Positions 34,532 through 43,215 of a stretch of 55,250 nucleotides of DNA are shown one piece after another (position 1 is the stretch's first letter; every line of letters begins with the position of its first letter). A program made the translations under genes and the position numbers. Source of the stretch: Gemmatimonadota bacterium (GTDB lineage Bacteria; Latescibacterota; UBA2968); contig VXRD01000019.1 in NCBI GenBank assembly GCA_009838845.1, positions 1 to 55,250 of the forward strand, given 5' to 3'. Below the pieces are notes generated by a model. That model searched no databases. It was not told where the DNA came from and saw nothing but the letters and a program-made list of their open reading frames with translations.

Positions 34532-35587
34532 ATGAATGCTGAGAAAATAGAACTCAAAGGTTTGTTTCCCGAAGAATTGGCACAGCATGTGTCCGATATG
34601 GGCCTGGAGCGGTACAGAACCCGACAGTTGGTTGACTGGCTCTACAACAAGGGTGTCACGGATTTTGAGTTGATGACGAATTTGTCCAAAACCGTGCGCG
34701 CGCAGTTCGATGAGCAATTTACGCTTTTGAGATTAAATTGCGTTGGTGAATTGAGGTCTTCGTCAACAGATACGGTGAAGTTTTTGTTTGAGTTGCCCGA
34801 TAAGCGACTTATCGAGAGTGTTTTGATGTGGGATGGCAAGCGTCGCACGCTGTGTGTGTCGTCGCAGGTGGGGTGTCCGCTCGATTGCCAGTTCTGCGCG
34901 ACTGCGCGCATGGGGTTGATTCGCAATTTGACGGCGGCAGAGATTGTCGAGCAGGTGTTGTACGCACAGCGTTTTTTGCGTGCAGAGGGCGATGAGTTGA
35001 CGCATGTGGTGATGATGGGGATGGGAGAACCTTTGCTGAATTTCGATCAGGTGATTCGAGCTATTCGATTGATCAATCTGGATTATGGGGCGGCCGTGGG
35101 CATACGTCGCATTACGTTGTCAACGGTTGGCCATGTGCCGGGTATTGCAAAACTGGCAAGAGAAAAACTCAAAATTGGATTGGCTGTATCGCTCAATGCG
35201 ACGACCGATGAGCAGCGGTCAGAGATTATGCCGATCAATCGCAAGTGGCCTATTGCAGAACTCCTGTCCGCTGTGCGGGCTTATTACGATCAGGTCAGAC
35301 GGTGGGTGACATTTGAATATGTGTTGTTGCACGGGTTTAATGATACAGCCGAAGATGCATACAGGCTGATTGACCTGATGCGAGATATTCCATGTAAAAT
35401 CAATGTGATACCGTGGAATCCCATTGAAGATGCGCGCTATGAACGCCCCCCGCAGAAAGCAATTGATCGGTTTGTCGATATTTTGTCTCAGGCAAAATTG
35501 ACAGCAACTGTTCGCTATAGCAAGGGAGATGATATTGCGGCCGGGTGTGGACAGTTGTATTGGGAAATGGAGAAAGGTGTGAAGTAG
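34532..35587 (+). CDS. rlmN: 23S rRNA (adenine-2503-C2)-methyltransferase RlmN
   Basis: A 351-residue radical-SAM methyltransferase that methylates A2503 of 23S rRNA and A37 of some tRNAs. The iron-sulfur cluster motif is GCPLDCQFCATARMG with Cys115, Cys119 and Cys122; MMGMGEPLLNF and ITLSTVGHVPGI are conserved blocks. The resolving cysteine lies in GDDIAAGCGQLYW (Cys339). The length is complete. It is divergent from the peptidase gene. Its 3' end reads GGTGTGAAGTAGG, a motif that recurs at other gene ends near palindromic repeats. Confidence 0.96.
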   Translation: MNAEKIELKGLFPEELAQHVSDMGLERYRTRQLVDWLYNKGVTDFELMTNLSKTVRAQFDEQFTLLRLNCVGELRSSSTDTVKFLFELPDKRLIESVLMWDGKRRTLCVSSQVGCPLDCQFCATARMGLIRNLTAAEIVEQVLYAQRFLRAEGDELTHVVMMGMGEPLLNFDQVIRAIRLINLDYGAAVGIRRITLSTVGHVPGIAKLAREKLKIGLAVSLNATTDEQRSEIMPINRKWPIAELLSAVRAYYDQVRRWVTFEYVLLHGFNDTAEDAYRLIDLMRDIPCKINVIPWNPIEDARYERPPQKAIDRFVDILSQAKLTATVRYSKGDDIAAGCGQLYWEMEKGVK

Positions 35588-35590
35588 GTA

Positions 35591-35603
35591 GGGGACGGTC
35601 CCC
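35591..35603. repeat. GGGGAC/GTCCCC mini-palindrome
   Basis: GGGGAC and GTCCCC pair around one G just after rlmN. The TAGGGGACGG sequence resembles the GGGGCGACC and GGACGG hairpins at 10103, 50299 and 50337, so it is probably a member of the same intergenic family. Confidence 0.55.
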
Positions 35604-35612
35604 GTGCCGTGC

Positions 35613-35672
35613 GTCATCGCGGCAGGATCCCTGCTCAACACCATGCAGGGACATGCTTTAGCCGCGATCCAG
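35613..35672. repeat. Palindromic intergenic repeat, copy D (long form)
   Basis: GTCATCGCGGC at 35613-35623 and GCCGCGATCCAG at 35661-35672 enclose a longer centre that itself folds (CCCTGC and GCAGGG around TCAACACCAT). This 60-bp form is a hairpin within a hairpin. It sits between rlmN and murA. Confidence 0.82.
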
Positions 35673-35832
35673 AAGGTTTTGCCTCTGATTTTCATCCTGT
35701 TTATCCTTTCATCCTGCAAATCCTGATTCTGCCTTTTTACTCTTGAAATATTTCCCTATCTGTTCTATGATAAGCATAACCACGAAGCTACCTGTTTTTT
35801 CTCCTCCATAATACAGTTTGGAGATGTTTTTT

Positions 35833-37122
35833 ATGGACCAATTTGTTATCGAGGGTGGACATCCTTTGTCTGGAACTGTTGTTCCTGCTGGCAATAAGAA
35901 TGCGGCTCAACCTCTTTTGGCGGCGACTTTGTTGACTGAAGAACCTGTGGTGCTAAAAAATGTACCTGATATTGGTGATATTGCCGTTATTGTCGAAATT
36001 TTGCGCGATCTGGGGGCAGAGGTTCGCTACTCGGGTGATCACGAACTGACTATTTGTACACGGGATGTCCTCAAGTCTGTGTTGCGGGCCGATTTGTGCC
36101 GGAAAGTGCGCGGCAGTTTTATGTTTGCCGGTCCGTTGTTGGGGCGATTTGGGAGGGCGACGATTCCGCGACCTGGGGGCGATCGCATCGGTCGGCGGCG
36201 GGTCGATACGCATTTGATTGCGCTGGAAGAACTCGGCGTGCGTTTTCATACCAATCACATTTATGATTTTGAGGCGCCCAGAGGCCTTGTGGGGGCGGAT
36301 ATTTTTTTGGATGAGCGCAGTGTGACCGGCACTGAAAATGCCGTGATGGCAGCGGTTCTTGCGCGAGGTACGACTATTTTGAGCAATGTGGCTTCAGAGC
36401 CTCATGTGCAGGAATTGTGTTTGATGCTGAACAGGATGGGTGCTCAAATTTCGGGTATTGGGACCAATGAACTGGTTATTGAAGGCGTGTCGAGGCTCAG
36501 TGGGACTACGCATACGATTGGTCCAGATTATATGGAGGTCGGCAGTTTTATTGGATTGGCAGGGGCGACCAATAGCGAGATACGCATTGTCAATGCTGCG
36601 CCCAAAAATATGCGCAAGAGTTTGATGGTGTTTCGGCGTTTGGGGCTGGAAGTTGAGGTCGATGGACAGGATATTGTGGTGCCGTCCTTTCAAAAGCTGG
36701 AAATTATGCCGGATGTGGGCGATGCGATTCCGCGCATTGACAACGATCCCTGGCCGGGTTTTCCACCCGATTTAATGAGTATTGCCATTGTGTTGGCGAC
36801 ACAGGCGCGGGGTACGGTGCTGTTTTTTGAGAAGATGTTTGAACAGCGCATGTACTGGTTGGACCGTCTCATCGATATGGGCGCGAAGATTGTGATTTGT
36901 GACCCGCATCGCGCTGTGGTGGTGGGGCCGTCAAAACTTTATGGCGAGCATTTGACGAGTCCCGATATTCGAGCGGGTATGGCGCTGATTATTGCGGCTT
37001 TGTGTGCCGAGGGTCAAAGTGTGATTAGAAATATCGAACAGATCGATCGCGGTTACGAACAAATCGATACGCGCTTGCGCAGTTTGGGTGCGCGTATTCA
37101 GCGGGTGACGGTAGAGGAGTAA
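35833..37122 (+). CDS. murA: UDP-GlcNAc 1-carboxyvinyltransferase MurA, Cys-to-Asp type
   Basis: A 429-residue MurA that transfers enolpyruvate from PEP to UDP-GlcNAc, the first committed step of peptidoglycan synthesis. [10 protein letters not shown] holds the conserved Lys22. In the mobile loop most bacteria have PGGC followed by the loop arginine; this protein reads PRPGGDRIG, so residue 117 is Asp where the fosfomycin-target Cys would be. That substitution is known in Mycobacterium and Chlamydia, whose enzymes are naturally fosfomycin resistant. GGAG lies nine bases before the ATG at 35833. The CCA-adding enzyme gene follows 20 bases later. Confidence 0.94.
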   Translation: MDQFVIEGGHPLSGTVVPAGNKNAAQPLLAATLLTEEPVVLKNVPDIGDIAVIVEILRDLGAEVRYSGDHELTICTRDVLKSVLRADLCRKVRGSFMFAGPLLGRFGRATIPRPGGDRIGRRRVDTHLIALEELGVRFHTNHIYDFEAPRGLVGADIFLDERSVTGTENAVMAAVLARGTTILSNVASEPHVQELCLMLNRMGAQISGIGTNELVIEGVSRLSGTTHTIGPDYMEVGSFIGLAGATNSEIRIVNAAPKNMRKSLMVFRRLGLEVEVDGQDIVVPSFQKLEIMPDVGDAIPRIDNDPWPGFPPDLMSIAIVLATQARGTVLFFEKMFEQRMYWLDRLIDMGAKIVICDPHRAVVVGPSKLYGEHLTSPDIRAGMALIIAALCAEGQSVIRNIEQIDRGYEQIDTRLRSLGARIQRVTVEE

Positions 37123-37142
37123 TGGTAAAGAGGTGATTTGAT

Positions 37143-38468
37143 GTGACGAATGACCAGGATGCACGCATGGGCGCGCTGGAAATTGTGCGTCGTTTGCAGG
37201 CGCGGGGTTTTCGCGCTTTGTGGGCCGGTGGATGCGTGCGAGACATGTTGATGGGGCAGGTGCCCCGCGATTACGATATTGCCACAAATGCCGATCTCCA
37301 ACAGGTGATCGGCATTTTTCCTCATGCACAGGTGGTTGGGGCGCATTTTGGGGTGGTGATTGTGCGGCTGGGTGATTATCATTATGAGGTGGCGCGTTTT
37401 CGCCGCGATCTGAAGTATTCCGATGGTCGACATCCCGATGGTGTGGTGTTCGTGGATGAAGAAGAGGACGCGAGGAGGCGCGATTTTACCATTAATGGGA
37501 TGTTTTACGATCCCGTGGTAGATGTTGTGCTCGACTATGTGGGGGGACAGGCTGATTTAAAAAAAAAGGCGATCCGCACGATTGGCGATCCGCATGCCCG
37601 ATTTCGTGAAGATCGATTGCGTATGTTGCGCGCGATTCGCTTTGCGTGTCGGTATCACTGGCCCCTTGAGGAGAAGACGCGAGAGGCTATTGGAGAACTG
37701 AGCGCGAGTATTGTATTTATAAGTCACGAGCGCATTCGCGATGAAGTTGTTAAAATTTTGACCGAGGGGGGCGCGCCTTTGGGGGTGCGCTGGCTGATCG
37801 ATCTGGGATTGATGGCGGTTTTTATGCCCGAGGTTGTGGCTATGGATGGTGTGCCCCAACCGCCTCAGTTTCATCCCGAAGGCGATGTGTTGACCCATAC
37901 GCTTATTATGTTGGGTTTGATGCAGAATCCCTCTGTAGAGTTGGCGATGGGTATTTTGTTGCACGATGTGGGCAAACCCCCTACTTATGAGGTGCGGGAT
38001 CGCATTCGGTTTCACAATCATACAAAAGTTGGGCGCGAGATGGCCGAGGAGATTTGCAGAAGGTTGCGTTTTTCGTCGGAACAGATAAAGCATATTGCGG
38101 CGTTGGTAGCAGATCATCACAAATTTATGCATGTACAGGAGATGCGCTCGAGTACGTTGAAGCGCTTTTTGCGTACGGATCGGTTTGAAGATCACCTGGA
38201 ATTGCACCGGATTGATTGTTTGTCGAGCCATGGTGCGTTGGACAATTATGCGTTTTGTAAGGCTGCGCTGGAGAATCTGGAGCCAGAACAAATCAGACCT
38301 GTTCCGTTGATTAATGGACGCGATTTGATTGCGATGGGACAAAAACCCGGTCCCGCGTTTAAGAAGGTGTTGCGGGCTGTTGAAGATGCACAGTTAGAAG
38401 GGCGTGTAACGCGACGCGATGAGGCGCTGAGGTTGGCTACACAGGTGTTTGAATCGCTTGGGTTGTAG
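37143..38468 (+). CDS. cca: tRNA CCA-adding enzyme / poly(A) polymerase family
   Basis: A 441-residue class II nucleotidyltransferase that adds CCA to tRNA 3' ends (or, in some relatives, A-tails). The catalytic head has GGCVRDMLMGQVPRDYDIAT with the metal carboxylates, RRRDFTINGMFYDP and RFREDRLRMLRAIRFA, followed by an HD phosphohydrolase domain (LLHDVGKPP and later HH). The start is GTG at 37143 with AGAGGTGA upstream. CCA addition versus poly(A) addition cannot be settled by eye. It is closely spaced behind murA. Confidence 0.9.
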   Translation: MTNDQDARMGALEIVRRLQARGFRALWAGGCVRDMLMGQVPRDYDIATNADLQQVIGIFPHAQVVGAHFGVVIVRLGDYHYEVARFRRDLKYSDGRHPDGVVFVDEEEDARRRDFTINGMFYDPVVDVVLDYVGGQADLKKKAIRTIGDPHARFREDRLRMLRAIRFACRYHWPLEEKTREAIGELSASIVFISHERIRDEVVKILTEGGAPLGVRWLIDLGLMAVFMPEVVAMDGVPQPPQFHPEGDVLTHTLIMLGLMQNPSVELAMGILLHDVGKPPTYEVRDRIRFHNHTKVGREMAEEICRRLRFSSEQIKHIAALVADHHKFMHVQEMRSSTLKRFLRTDRFEDHLELHRIDCLSSHGALDNYAFCKAALENLEPEQIRPVPLINGRDLIAMGQKPGPAFKKVLRAVEDAQLEGRVTRRDEALRLATQVFESLGL

Positions 38469-38565
38469 TTCTGCAGTTCATCCTGCAACTGTTTGTCTGT
38501 TGAGATGTATAAGAGATGATATTTGAGATGTTTACTGGTTGCTGTTTTTTTCAGGAGGTAGGAGA

Positions 38566-39132
38566 ATGTATAAACGATTGTTTGCAGGTCTGATGTTGAT
38601 GGCTATGGGGTGGACGCCCGCCTGGGCGACGACTGTGAAGACGTTTGTTTTTGAAGAGATGTGCGAAACCGCGCAGACTATTGTATATGTCAAATGTCTC
38701 GCGCGCGATAATGCAGTTTTTGCCGATCGAGAGGGTATTTTTACCCAAACGCGGTTTAAAATTATGGAGGTGGTCAAAGGGCAGACTGATTCAGAAATGG
38801 TGCTGACTTTGCCCGGCGGTGAGTGGGAAGGACAGCGCATGTATGTGCCTGGTATGCCGCAGTTTGTGGTGGGGCAAGAGACTGTGCTGTTTCTTTCGAA
38901 GCGCGACGATTTTGGTTCTCCATGGCCGATGGGATTGGGACAGGGGTGTTATGCCGTGCAGGTGGGTGAAGGTGGAAATCGCCAGGTCAGACTCAGACAT
39001 GTGCCTTTGCCTCCGGAGGTACGCAGCAAACCCGCACAAGCGCAAACATCGCACATGGAGTTGGGCGATTTTTTGACTGCGGTTCGAGAAGTGCTCAATT
39101 TGAACCAGCAAGAGGCACCTGCTGAACAGTAA
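38566..39132 (+). CDS. Secreted protein of unknown function
   Basis: A 188-residue exported protein. MYKRLFAGLMLMAMGWTPAWA is a clear signal peptide, cut before TTVKT. The mature part contains TRFKIMEVVKGQT and an LPGGEWEGQRM turn, as in small uncharacterised secreted proteins; no catalytic motif is visible. AGGAGGTAGGAG precedes the ATG. It ends eight bases before a membrane-protein gene and begins a five-gene + strand cluster that includes the branched-polyamine synthase, so a surface-related role is plausible but unproven. Confidence 0.75.
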   Translation: MYKRLFAGLMLMAMGWTPAWATTVKTFVFEEMCETAQTIVYVKCLARDNAVFADREGIFTQTRFKIMEVVKGQTDSEMVLTLPGGEWEGQRMYVPGMPQFVVGQETVLFLSKRDDFGSPWPMGLGQGCYAVQVGEGGNRQVRLRHVPLPPEVRSKPAQAQTSHMELGDFLTAVREVLNLNQQEAPAEQ

Positions 39133-39140
39133 GGGGTAAT

Positions 39141-40229
39141 ATGAATCTGCATTTTGATATTCGAGATATTTTTCGCTGTGTGCGACTGGGTTGGTCTGGG
39201 AAAAAAATTTGGGTTGGGCTGTTGGGGCTGGTCGCAGCTTGGGCGGGCTATTCGGCTTTGTTGCTTATCGCACATGTCCGCGCGGGCAGTGGGGACATGT
39301 GGCAGCGCTATGGTTTATTCCCTGGCGCAGCGATCGGTGAATTTGATCTGCCTGGCACGGGGTTGCACATTTTGGGCATGGTGTTTGCCCTTGCGGTGGT
39401 GTTTGTAACGACCAGTATGATGTGCAAGATCACTTTTCAGCAGCTTCGGGGCGATGAATTTTATTCGGTTGGCGATGCCTGCCGATTTGCAAGCGCGCGC
39501 TGGAAAACCGTGCTGTTTGGCCCCGTTGCCGTGCTTGCTCTGTTTGCCCTTTTTGTGGTTGGCGGCGTTGTGATTGGGTGGATTGCCGGCTGGATCCCCT
39601 CGGTGGGTGAGATAGTTTTCGCGCTGTGTTTTATTCCCATTTTTTTTGCGGCTTTGTTGGCTGTGTTTATCGGTCTGGTATTTGTTGTTGCTGTGATTAT
39701 GTCGCCAGCTATTGTGGGTACAGAGGGGGTTGATATTTTAGATGTTGTGATACAGTCGTTTTCACTGACGTGGTCACAGCCCTGGCGATTGGTTTTGTAT
39801 GCGGTGTGGATGATTTTTGCGGTGTGGGTTGGTTTGATGATGCTGGGAGCTTTAACCATGGCTGCGATTGGTCTGATTGCCTGGGCATGTGGTTTGTTTA
39901 TGGATGTTAAACTGGCCAATCTTTTTTACGTGGCGTCGCACTATCTCTTGTTTGTCCCGGAGAAATGGGATGATTTGTTTGCGAGTTTGCCCGTGCCTGG
40001 GATACCGTCGGGAGCCGAGGTCTGGGGTGGTGGTATCCTCGGGGTGATGCTCATTGTGATTACGGGTATTGTGGTTGCTTATGTCCAGGCGACTTATGCG
40101 TCGGGACTGAGTTTGATGTATGTGGTTTTAAGACATCGCAAGGACGATGAAAATTTGCTTGCTCGGGATGATGATCTCGAGGTTGTGAGCGAGGAGGCCG
40201 GCGATAACACTGATTCCGAAACGGCATAG
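39141..40229 (+). CDS. Multi-pass membrane protein of unknown function
   Basis: A 362-residue integral membrane protein with about six to seven long hydrophobic stretches (for example residues 27-44, 76-95, 125-150 and 160-190) and an acidic cytoplasmic tail. No transporter or enzyme motif is recognised. AAGGGG precedes the ATG. The end of the gene contains GAGGAGG, which is probably the ribosome site of the polyamine synthase gene, so the two are translationally linked. It may build or export the product of the downstream enzymes (inference). Confidence 0.8.
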   Translation: MNLHFDIRDIFRCVRLGWSGKKIWVGLLGLVAAWAGYSALLLIAHVRAGSGDMWQRYGLFPGAAIGEFDLPGTGLHILGMVFALAVVFVTTSMMCKITFQQLRGDEFYSVGDACRFASARWKTVLFGPVAVLALFALFVVGGVVIGWIAGWIPSVGEIVFALCFIPIFFAALLAVFIGLVFVVAVIMSPAIVGTEGVDILDVVIQSFSLTWSQPWRLVLYAVWMIFAVWVGLMMLGALTMAAIGLIAWACGLFMDVKLANLFYVASHYLLFVPEKWDDLFASLPVPGIPSGAEVWGGGILGVMLIVITGIVVAYVQATYASGLSLMYVVLRHRKDDENLLARDDDLEVVSEEAGDNTDSETA

Positions 40230-40248
40230 GTCAAATTTTCCCGTTGAC

Positions 40249-41262
40249 TTGCTGCGCGAGGTGGCAATCCAGGCGCGGCTGGCCGAAGGTGCCGAGGGTG
40301 TGCGTCGCATTCTGCGAACGGTTTTTATGGCTGAGCAGATTCCCGTTCGCAATGTCGCCCAGGAGGTGGGGTTGCCCGTTCCCGTGGTTGCCGCTGTGCG
40401 GGGTGAATTGGAAAAGAGAGGTATTTTGACGCGAAAAGGTGGGGTTTCGCTCACGGGTAAGGGCCTGAGTGTTGTGCAATCGGAGTTGGGGCTTTCGTGC
40501 CGCAAACGCTTTGCGCGCCCGGGCGTGCCTCCCATACCTGTGGTTTTGAAAGAGGTGTGTGGTCGTTTTGCAGATATTGCTGAGAGGCGACCAGAGGTCG
40601 ATGTCAAACTGGATCAGTCCCATGCAACGCCCGAAACTGTTTTAAGGCGTGCTGTGTATTTGTACGAACACGATGCTCTCGAAGGGCGCAATCTGCTCGT
40701 TCTTGGGGACGACGATCTGACGTCTGTGGCGGTGGGATTGCTGGCGCAGCATTTGGAGATTGTTCTCGGGCAGGTGGTGGTGTTGGAGTGCGATGGGCGG
40801 CTCGTTGATTTTCTCGGTGTAATCAGCGAACGCGAAGGGTTGCCTATCACTGTGATTGCACGCGATTTGCGCGAAGATATTCCGGGTGACCTGTGCGGGC
40901 AAATGGATGTGTTTTTTACCGATCCACCCTACACGTTGTCCGGTTTGTCGTTATTTGTTTCTCGCGGTGCTTCTGCACTGGTGCCCGAGGTGGGTAAGCA
41001 GGGGTTTGTCAGTTTTGGCCGTCGTTCACCAGATGAGACAGTACGGGCGATTGGTTCATTGATCGAGATGGGCTTTGCGCCTGTGGAAATCATACCGGAT
41101 TTTAATAAATATGTCGGTGCCCAGGTATTGGGGGGGGTCAGTCAGATGATTCGTCTGATTTCTACCGGGAAGCCACAGCCTCTTGTGACTGGCACATATC
41201 ACGGGGCACTGTACACGGCTGATCTCAAAAGGCGGCGACAAGGTGATCGGGCATCCCATTGA
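40249..41262 (+). CDS. bpsA: Branched-chain polyamine synthase-like protein (BpsA family)
   Basis: A ~337-residue aminopropyltransferase of the BpsA type, which attaches aminopropyl groups to spermidine to give branched polyamines. An N-terminal winged helix (VRNVAQEVGLPVPVVAAV) precedes the methyltransferase-like core. GDDDL at residues 153-157 and DPPYT at 225-229 are the family's catalytic motifs, and LDQSHATPETVLRRA is its typical lead-in. The start is uncertain: the first conventional start codon is TTG at 40249 without a ribosome site, while GAGGAGG at 40191-40197 points to a start near 40204-40213 at a non-standard codon. The DUF2156 gene overlaps its end by 20 bases. Best known from thermophiles, so its presence here is notable. 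Confidence 0.82.
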   Translation: MLREVAIQARLAEGAEGVRRILRTVFMAEQIPVRNVAQEVGLPVPVVAAVRGELEKRGILTRKGGVSLTGKGLSVVQSELGLSCRKRFARPGVPPIPVVLKEVCGRFADIAERRPEVDVKLDQSHATPETVLRRAVYLYEHDALEGRNLLVLGDDDLTSVAVGLLAQHLEIVLGQVVVLECDGRLVDFLGVISEREGLPITVIARDLREDIPGDLCGQMDVFFTDPPYTLSGLSLFVSRGASALVPEVGKQGFVSFGRRSPDETVRAIGSLIEMGFAPVEIIPDFNKYVGAQVLGGVSQMIRLISTGKPQPLVTGTYHGALYTADLKRRRQGDRASH

Positions 41263-42121
41263 TCCCACGTATGGCGAGTATTTGCGCGATGTGTTTTTGC
41301 GAGCAAATAAGCGGGCCTGGTGTTATTTTCCGCCCTTTCTCTGTGCTTTTAGTCTCGCACCCAATCGGATTGTGTGCGTCGATGAAATTGCGGGGAGTAC
41401 GTGTCTGTTAGTAAAGCGTCCAGAAGGTGTTGACTTGCTGCTGCCACCTGTTCCCTGTGATGCTGATACGCTGAAGAGGGTTGTCGATAAACTTGCCTCT
41501 CATCAGGGTGGTCGTCTGCCGAGAATTTTGTGGTTAGATGCCTGTGATGCCAAATATGTAGATACCGACAAGTTTGCACTTCGCGATAAAGACGCAGAAT
41601 ACGTTTACGATCCATCGCAGATTGCTGCGGCTACAGGAAGGCGTTTCAGGGATGTGCGCAAGCGCGTGCGCCGTTTTGAGCGCGCCCACGCGTTCCGTTT
41701 TCGCGCTTTGACTGCGTGGGATGTGCCGGATTGTTTCGCGCTGTTGAAGCATTGGCGTCGGCGCCAGGGGCGTCGGCATCCCTTTTTGCTGGACTGGGGA
41801 TATACGCGGGCAGCGCTCGATCAGTTTCATTTTTGGTCAGAAGATGTGTTGTGGGGGTGGTGTGTGGAGGTTGCGGGACGGATTGAGGCTTTTGCCCTGA
41901 GCGGAAAGATGCAGCCCGATTTGGCGCATTTTTTTGTTGCGAAGACCAATCCCGATTTGCCCGATTTGTCGTATTTTTTGCGATGGCGAGTTTATGGCGC
42001 GTTGTCTGCTTATCGCCGCGTAAATGACGCTGGAGATCTGGGTTTGTCGGGTTTGCGCCAGTTCAAGCAGAAATTTCGACCTGTGGATCAGTGGCGGGTT
42101 TTTTCAGCAGAACCCCTGTGA
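41243..42121 (+). CDS. DUF2156 protein, GNAT-fold acyl/aminoacyl transferase-like
   Basis: A 292-residue DUF2156 protein related to the catalytic part of phosphatidylglycerol lysyltransferase (MprF) with two GNAT folds. Conserved blocks are YVYDPSQIAAATGRRFRDVR in the middle and NDAGDLGLSGLRQFKQKFRP at the C-terminus. Relatives transfer aminoacyl groups to lipids or act on other small molecules. The start is a GTG at 41243 overlapping the polyamine synthase gene, so the two proteins are made together; a role in attaching or modifying a polyamine is a fair hypothesis and nothing more. Confidence 0.82.
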   Translation: MIGHPIDPTYGEYLRDVFLRANKRAWCYFPPFLCAFSLAPNRIVCVDEIAGSTCLLVKRPEGVDLLLPPVPCDADTLKRVVDKLASHQGGRLPRILWLDACDAKYVDTDKFALRDKDAEYVYDPSQIAAATGRRFRDVRKRVRRFERAHAFRFRALTAWDVPDCFALLKHWRRRQGRRHPFLLDWGYTRAALDQFHFWSEDVLWGWCVEVAGRIEAFALSGKMQPDLAHFFVAKTNPDLPDLSYFLRWRVYGALSAYRRVNDAGDLGLSGLRQFKQKFRPVDQWRVFSAEPL

Positions 42122-42129
42122 GGCATATT

Positions 42130-42417
42130 ATGAACAGGTTGCTAATCGTTGCAATTTTGAGTCTATGGATTTGTGGATGCGAGACCACATCGCCCTCTTC
42201 TTATGTTTATTACGAGGTGGTGCATTCTCCAGAGCAAGTCGCGGTGGGAGATTCTCTGTTGATAGAGACCAGAGAGGGCGCGACATTTCAAGGGATTTTG
42301 TTGCGGGCAGATAAAGAAGAGATTGTGGTGACGACAGAGACGCAGGGTAAGATCCGGGTACTCTGGCGCGAGGTCTCCAAGGTGAAGCGCGTTATAAGGG
42401 CAAGGGCGCAGGAGTGA
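42130..42417 (+). CDS. Small putative lipoprotein
   Basis: A 95-residue protein starting MNRLLIVAILSLWICGCETT: a basic tip, a hydrophobic core and a lipobox-like WICGC, so the Cys before Glu-Thr is probably lipidated and exported. The rest is a small beta-rich domain (GDSLLIETREGATFQGILLR), similar in feel to Sm-like or SH3-type folds. It starts eight bases after the DUF2156 stop codon and overlaps the convergent PhyH gene by 26 bases. An upstream in-frame start at 42091 would lie inside DUF2156. Confidence 0.78.
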   Translation: MNRLLIVAILSLWICGCETTSPSSYVYYEVVHSPEQVAVGDSLLIETREGATFQGILLRADKEEIVVTTETQGKIRVLWREVSKVKRVIRARAQE

Positions 42418-43207
42418 GTAAGCGATCTACTTCGTTGGACCAGGTGTTGGCAACGCAAAGGCCGTATTCTTTTTTTCCTCCTGTGGAAAGGGGACCTGTG
42501 AGGTGGGTATAGCGTTGGGTTGCTTTGAGGTTTTTGGGAATATAGTCGGTGTTCAAAAAGTGCAGTGCAAGGCCCGCGCGTTCTCTGTGTGTGGTATTTG
42601 CAAGTGTGCGATGTGCAATGCCAAAGTTGAAGAAGACGGCACCTCCGGCTGGCAATTCAATGGGGATGGCTCTTTCTTCGGGTACTGTGCAGTGGATGTG
42701 GTGGTCGCTGTTGGGGTCCCGGTCGTGGGCGTAAATTTCGCGGTGGCTGTCGGGTACGATGTGCAGTGTGCCGTTGGCGATGTTGGCATCGTGAAGGGCA
42801 ACCCACATGCCAACGCCTTTGGCGGGATCGCTGATTTTGAAATACGCGTTGTCCTGGTGCCAGTCCGTGCCAATGCCCTGTTTGCCGGGTTTGAGAAAGA
42901 TCTGGTCGAGGTGGAATACAAAGGGAGAGCCGATGAGTTGCTCGACAAGGGCGAGGACTTTGGGGTGAAAGTGCAGGGCGCGATAAAACGCGCTTTTGGG
43001 CGTGATGGGACAGATTTGCAGGTTGATTTGCGTTTGTGAATGGGTCTGCCCATCCCCGTCGGTGGCGACATTGCGGAGGAGGCCCTCGCGTTTGAAGCGG
43101 TCGAGTTCAGCGCGCATGGCGCGTATTTCCCGGCGGGTGAACATGTCCGGGACTATGGCGTAACCCGAGGTGCGAAAGCGGTCGAGTTGTTCTTGTGTTA
43201 GAGACAT
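42392..43207 (-). CDS. PhyH-like Fe(II)/2-oxoglutarate dioxygenase
   Basis: A 271-residue phytanoyl-CoA dioxygenase-family protein. The iron ligands are His117 and Asp119 in DWHQDNAYF and His199 in GIAHRTLANTT, with Arg210 for 2-oxoglutarate. It begins eight bases after the end of the oligopeptide-type ABC transporter operon on the same strand and is likely its last gene, so it may act on a compound that the transporter imports. Its end overlaps the lipoprotein gene on the other strand. The substrate cannot be assigned. Confidence 0.9.
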   Translation of the reverse strand: MSLTQEQLDRFRTSGYAIVPDMFTRREIRAMRAELDRFKREGLLRNVATDGDGQTHSQTQINLQICPITPKSAFYRALHFHPKVLALVEQLIGSPFVFHLDQIFLKPGKQGIGTDWHQDNAYFKISDPAKGVGMWVALHDANIANGTLHIVPDSHREIYAHDRDPNSDHHIHCTVPEERAIPIELPAGGAVFFNFGIAHRTLANTTHRERAGLALHFLNTDYIPKNLKATQRYTHLTGPLSTGGKKEYGLCVANTWSNEVDRLLTPAPLPL

Positions 43208-43215
43208 TTTCCCTC

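Noticed and set aside
35709-35894. 61-codon minus frame before murA
   Set aside because: It overlaps the murA start and a run of TTTCATCCTG-type simple repeats (35690 and 35707); no coding signal.
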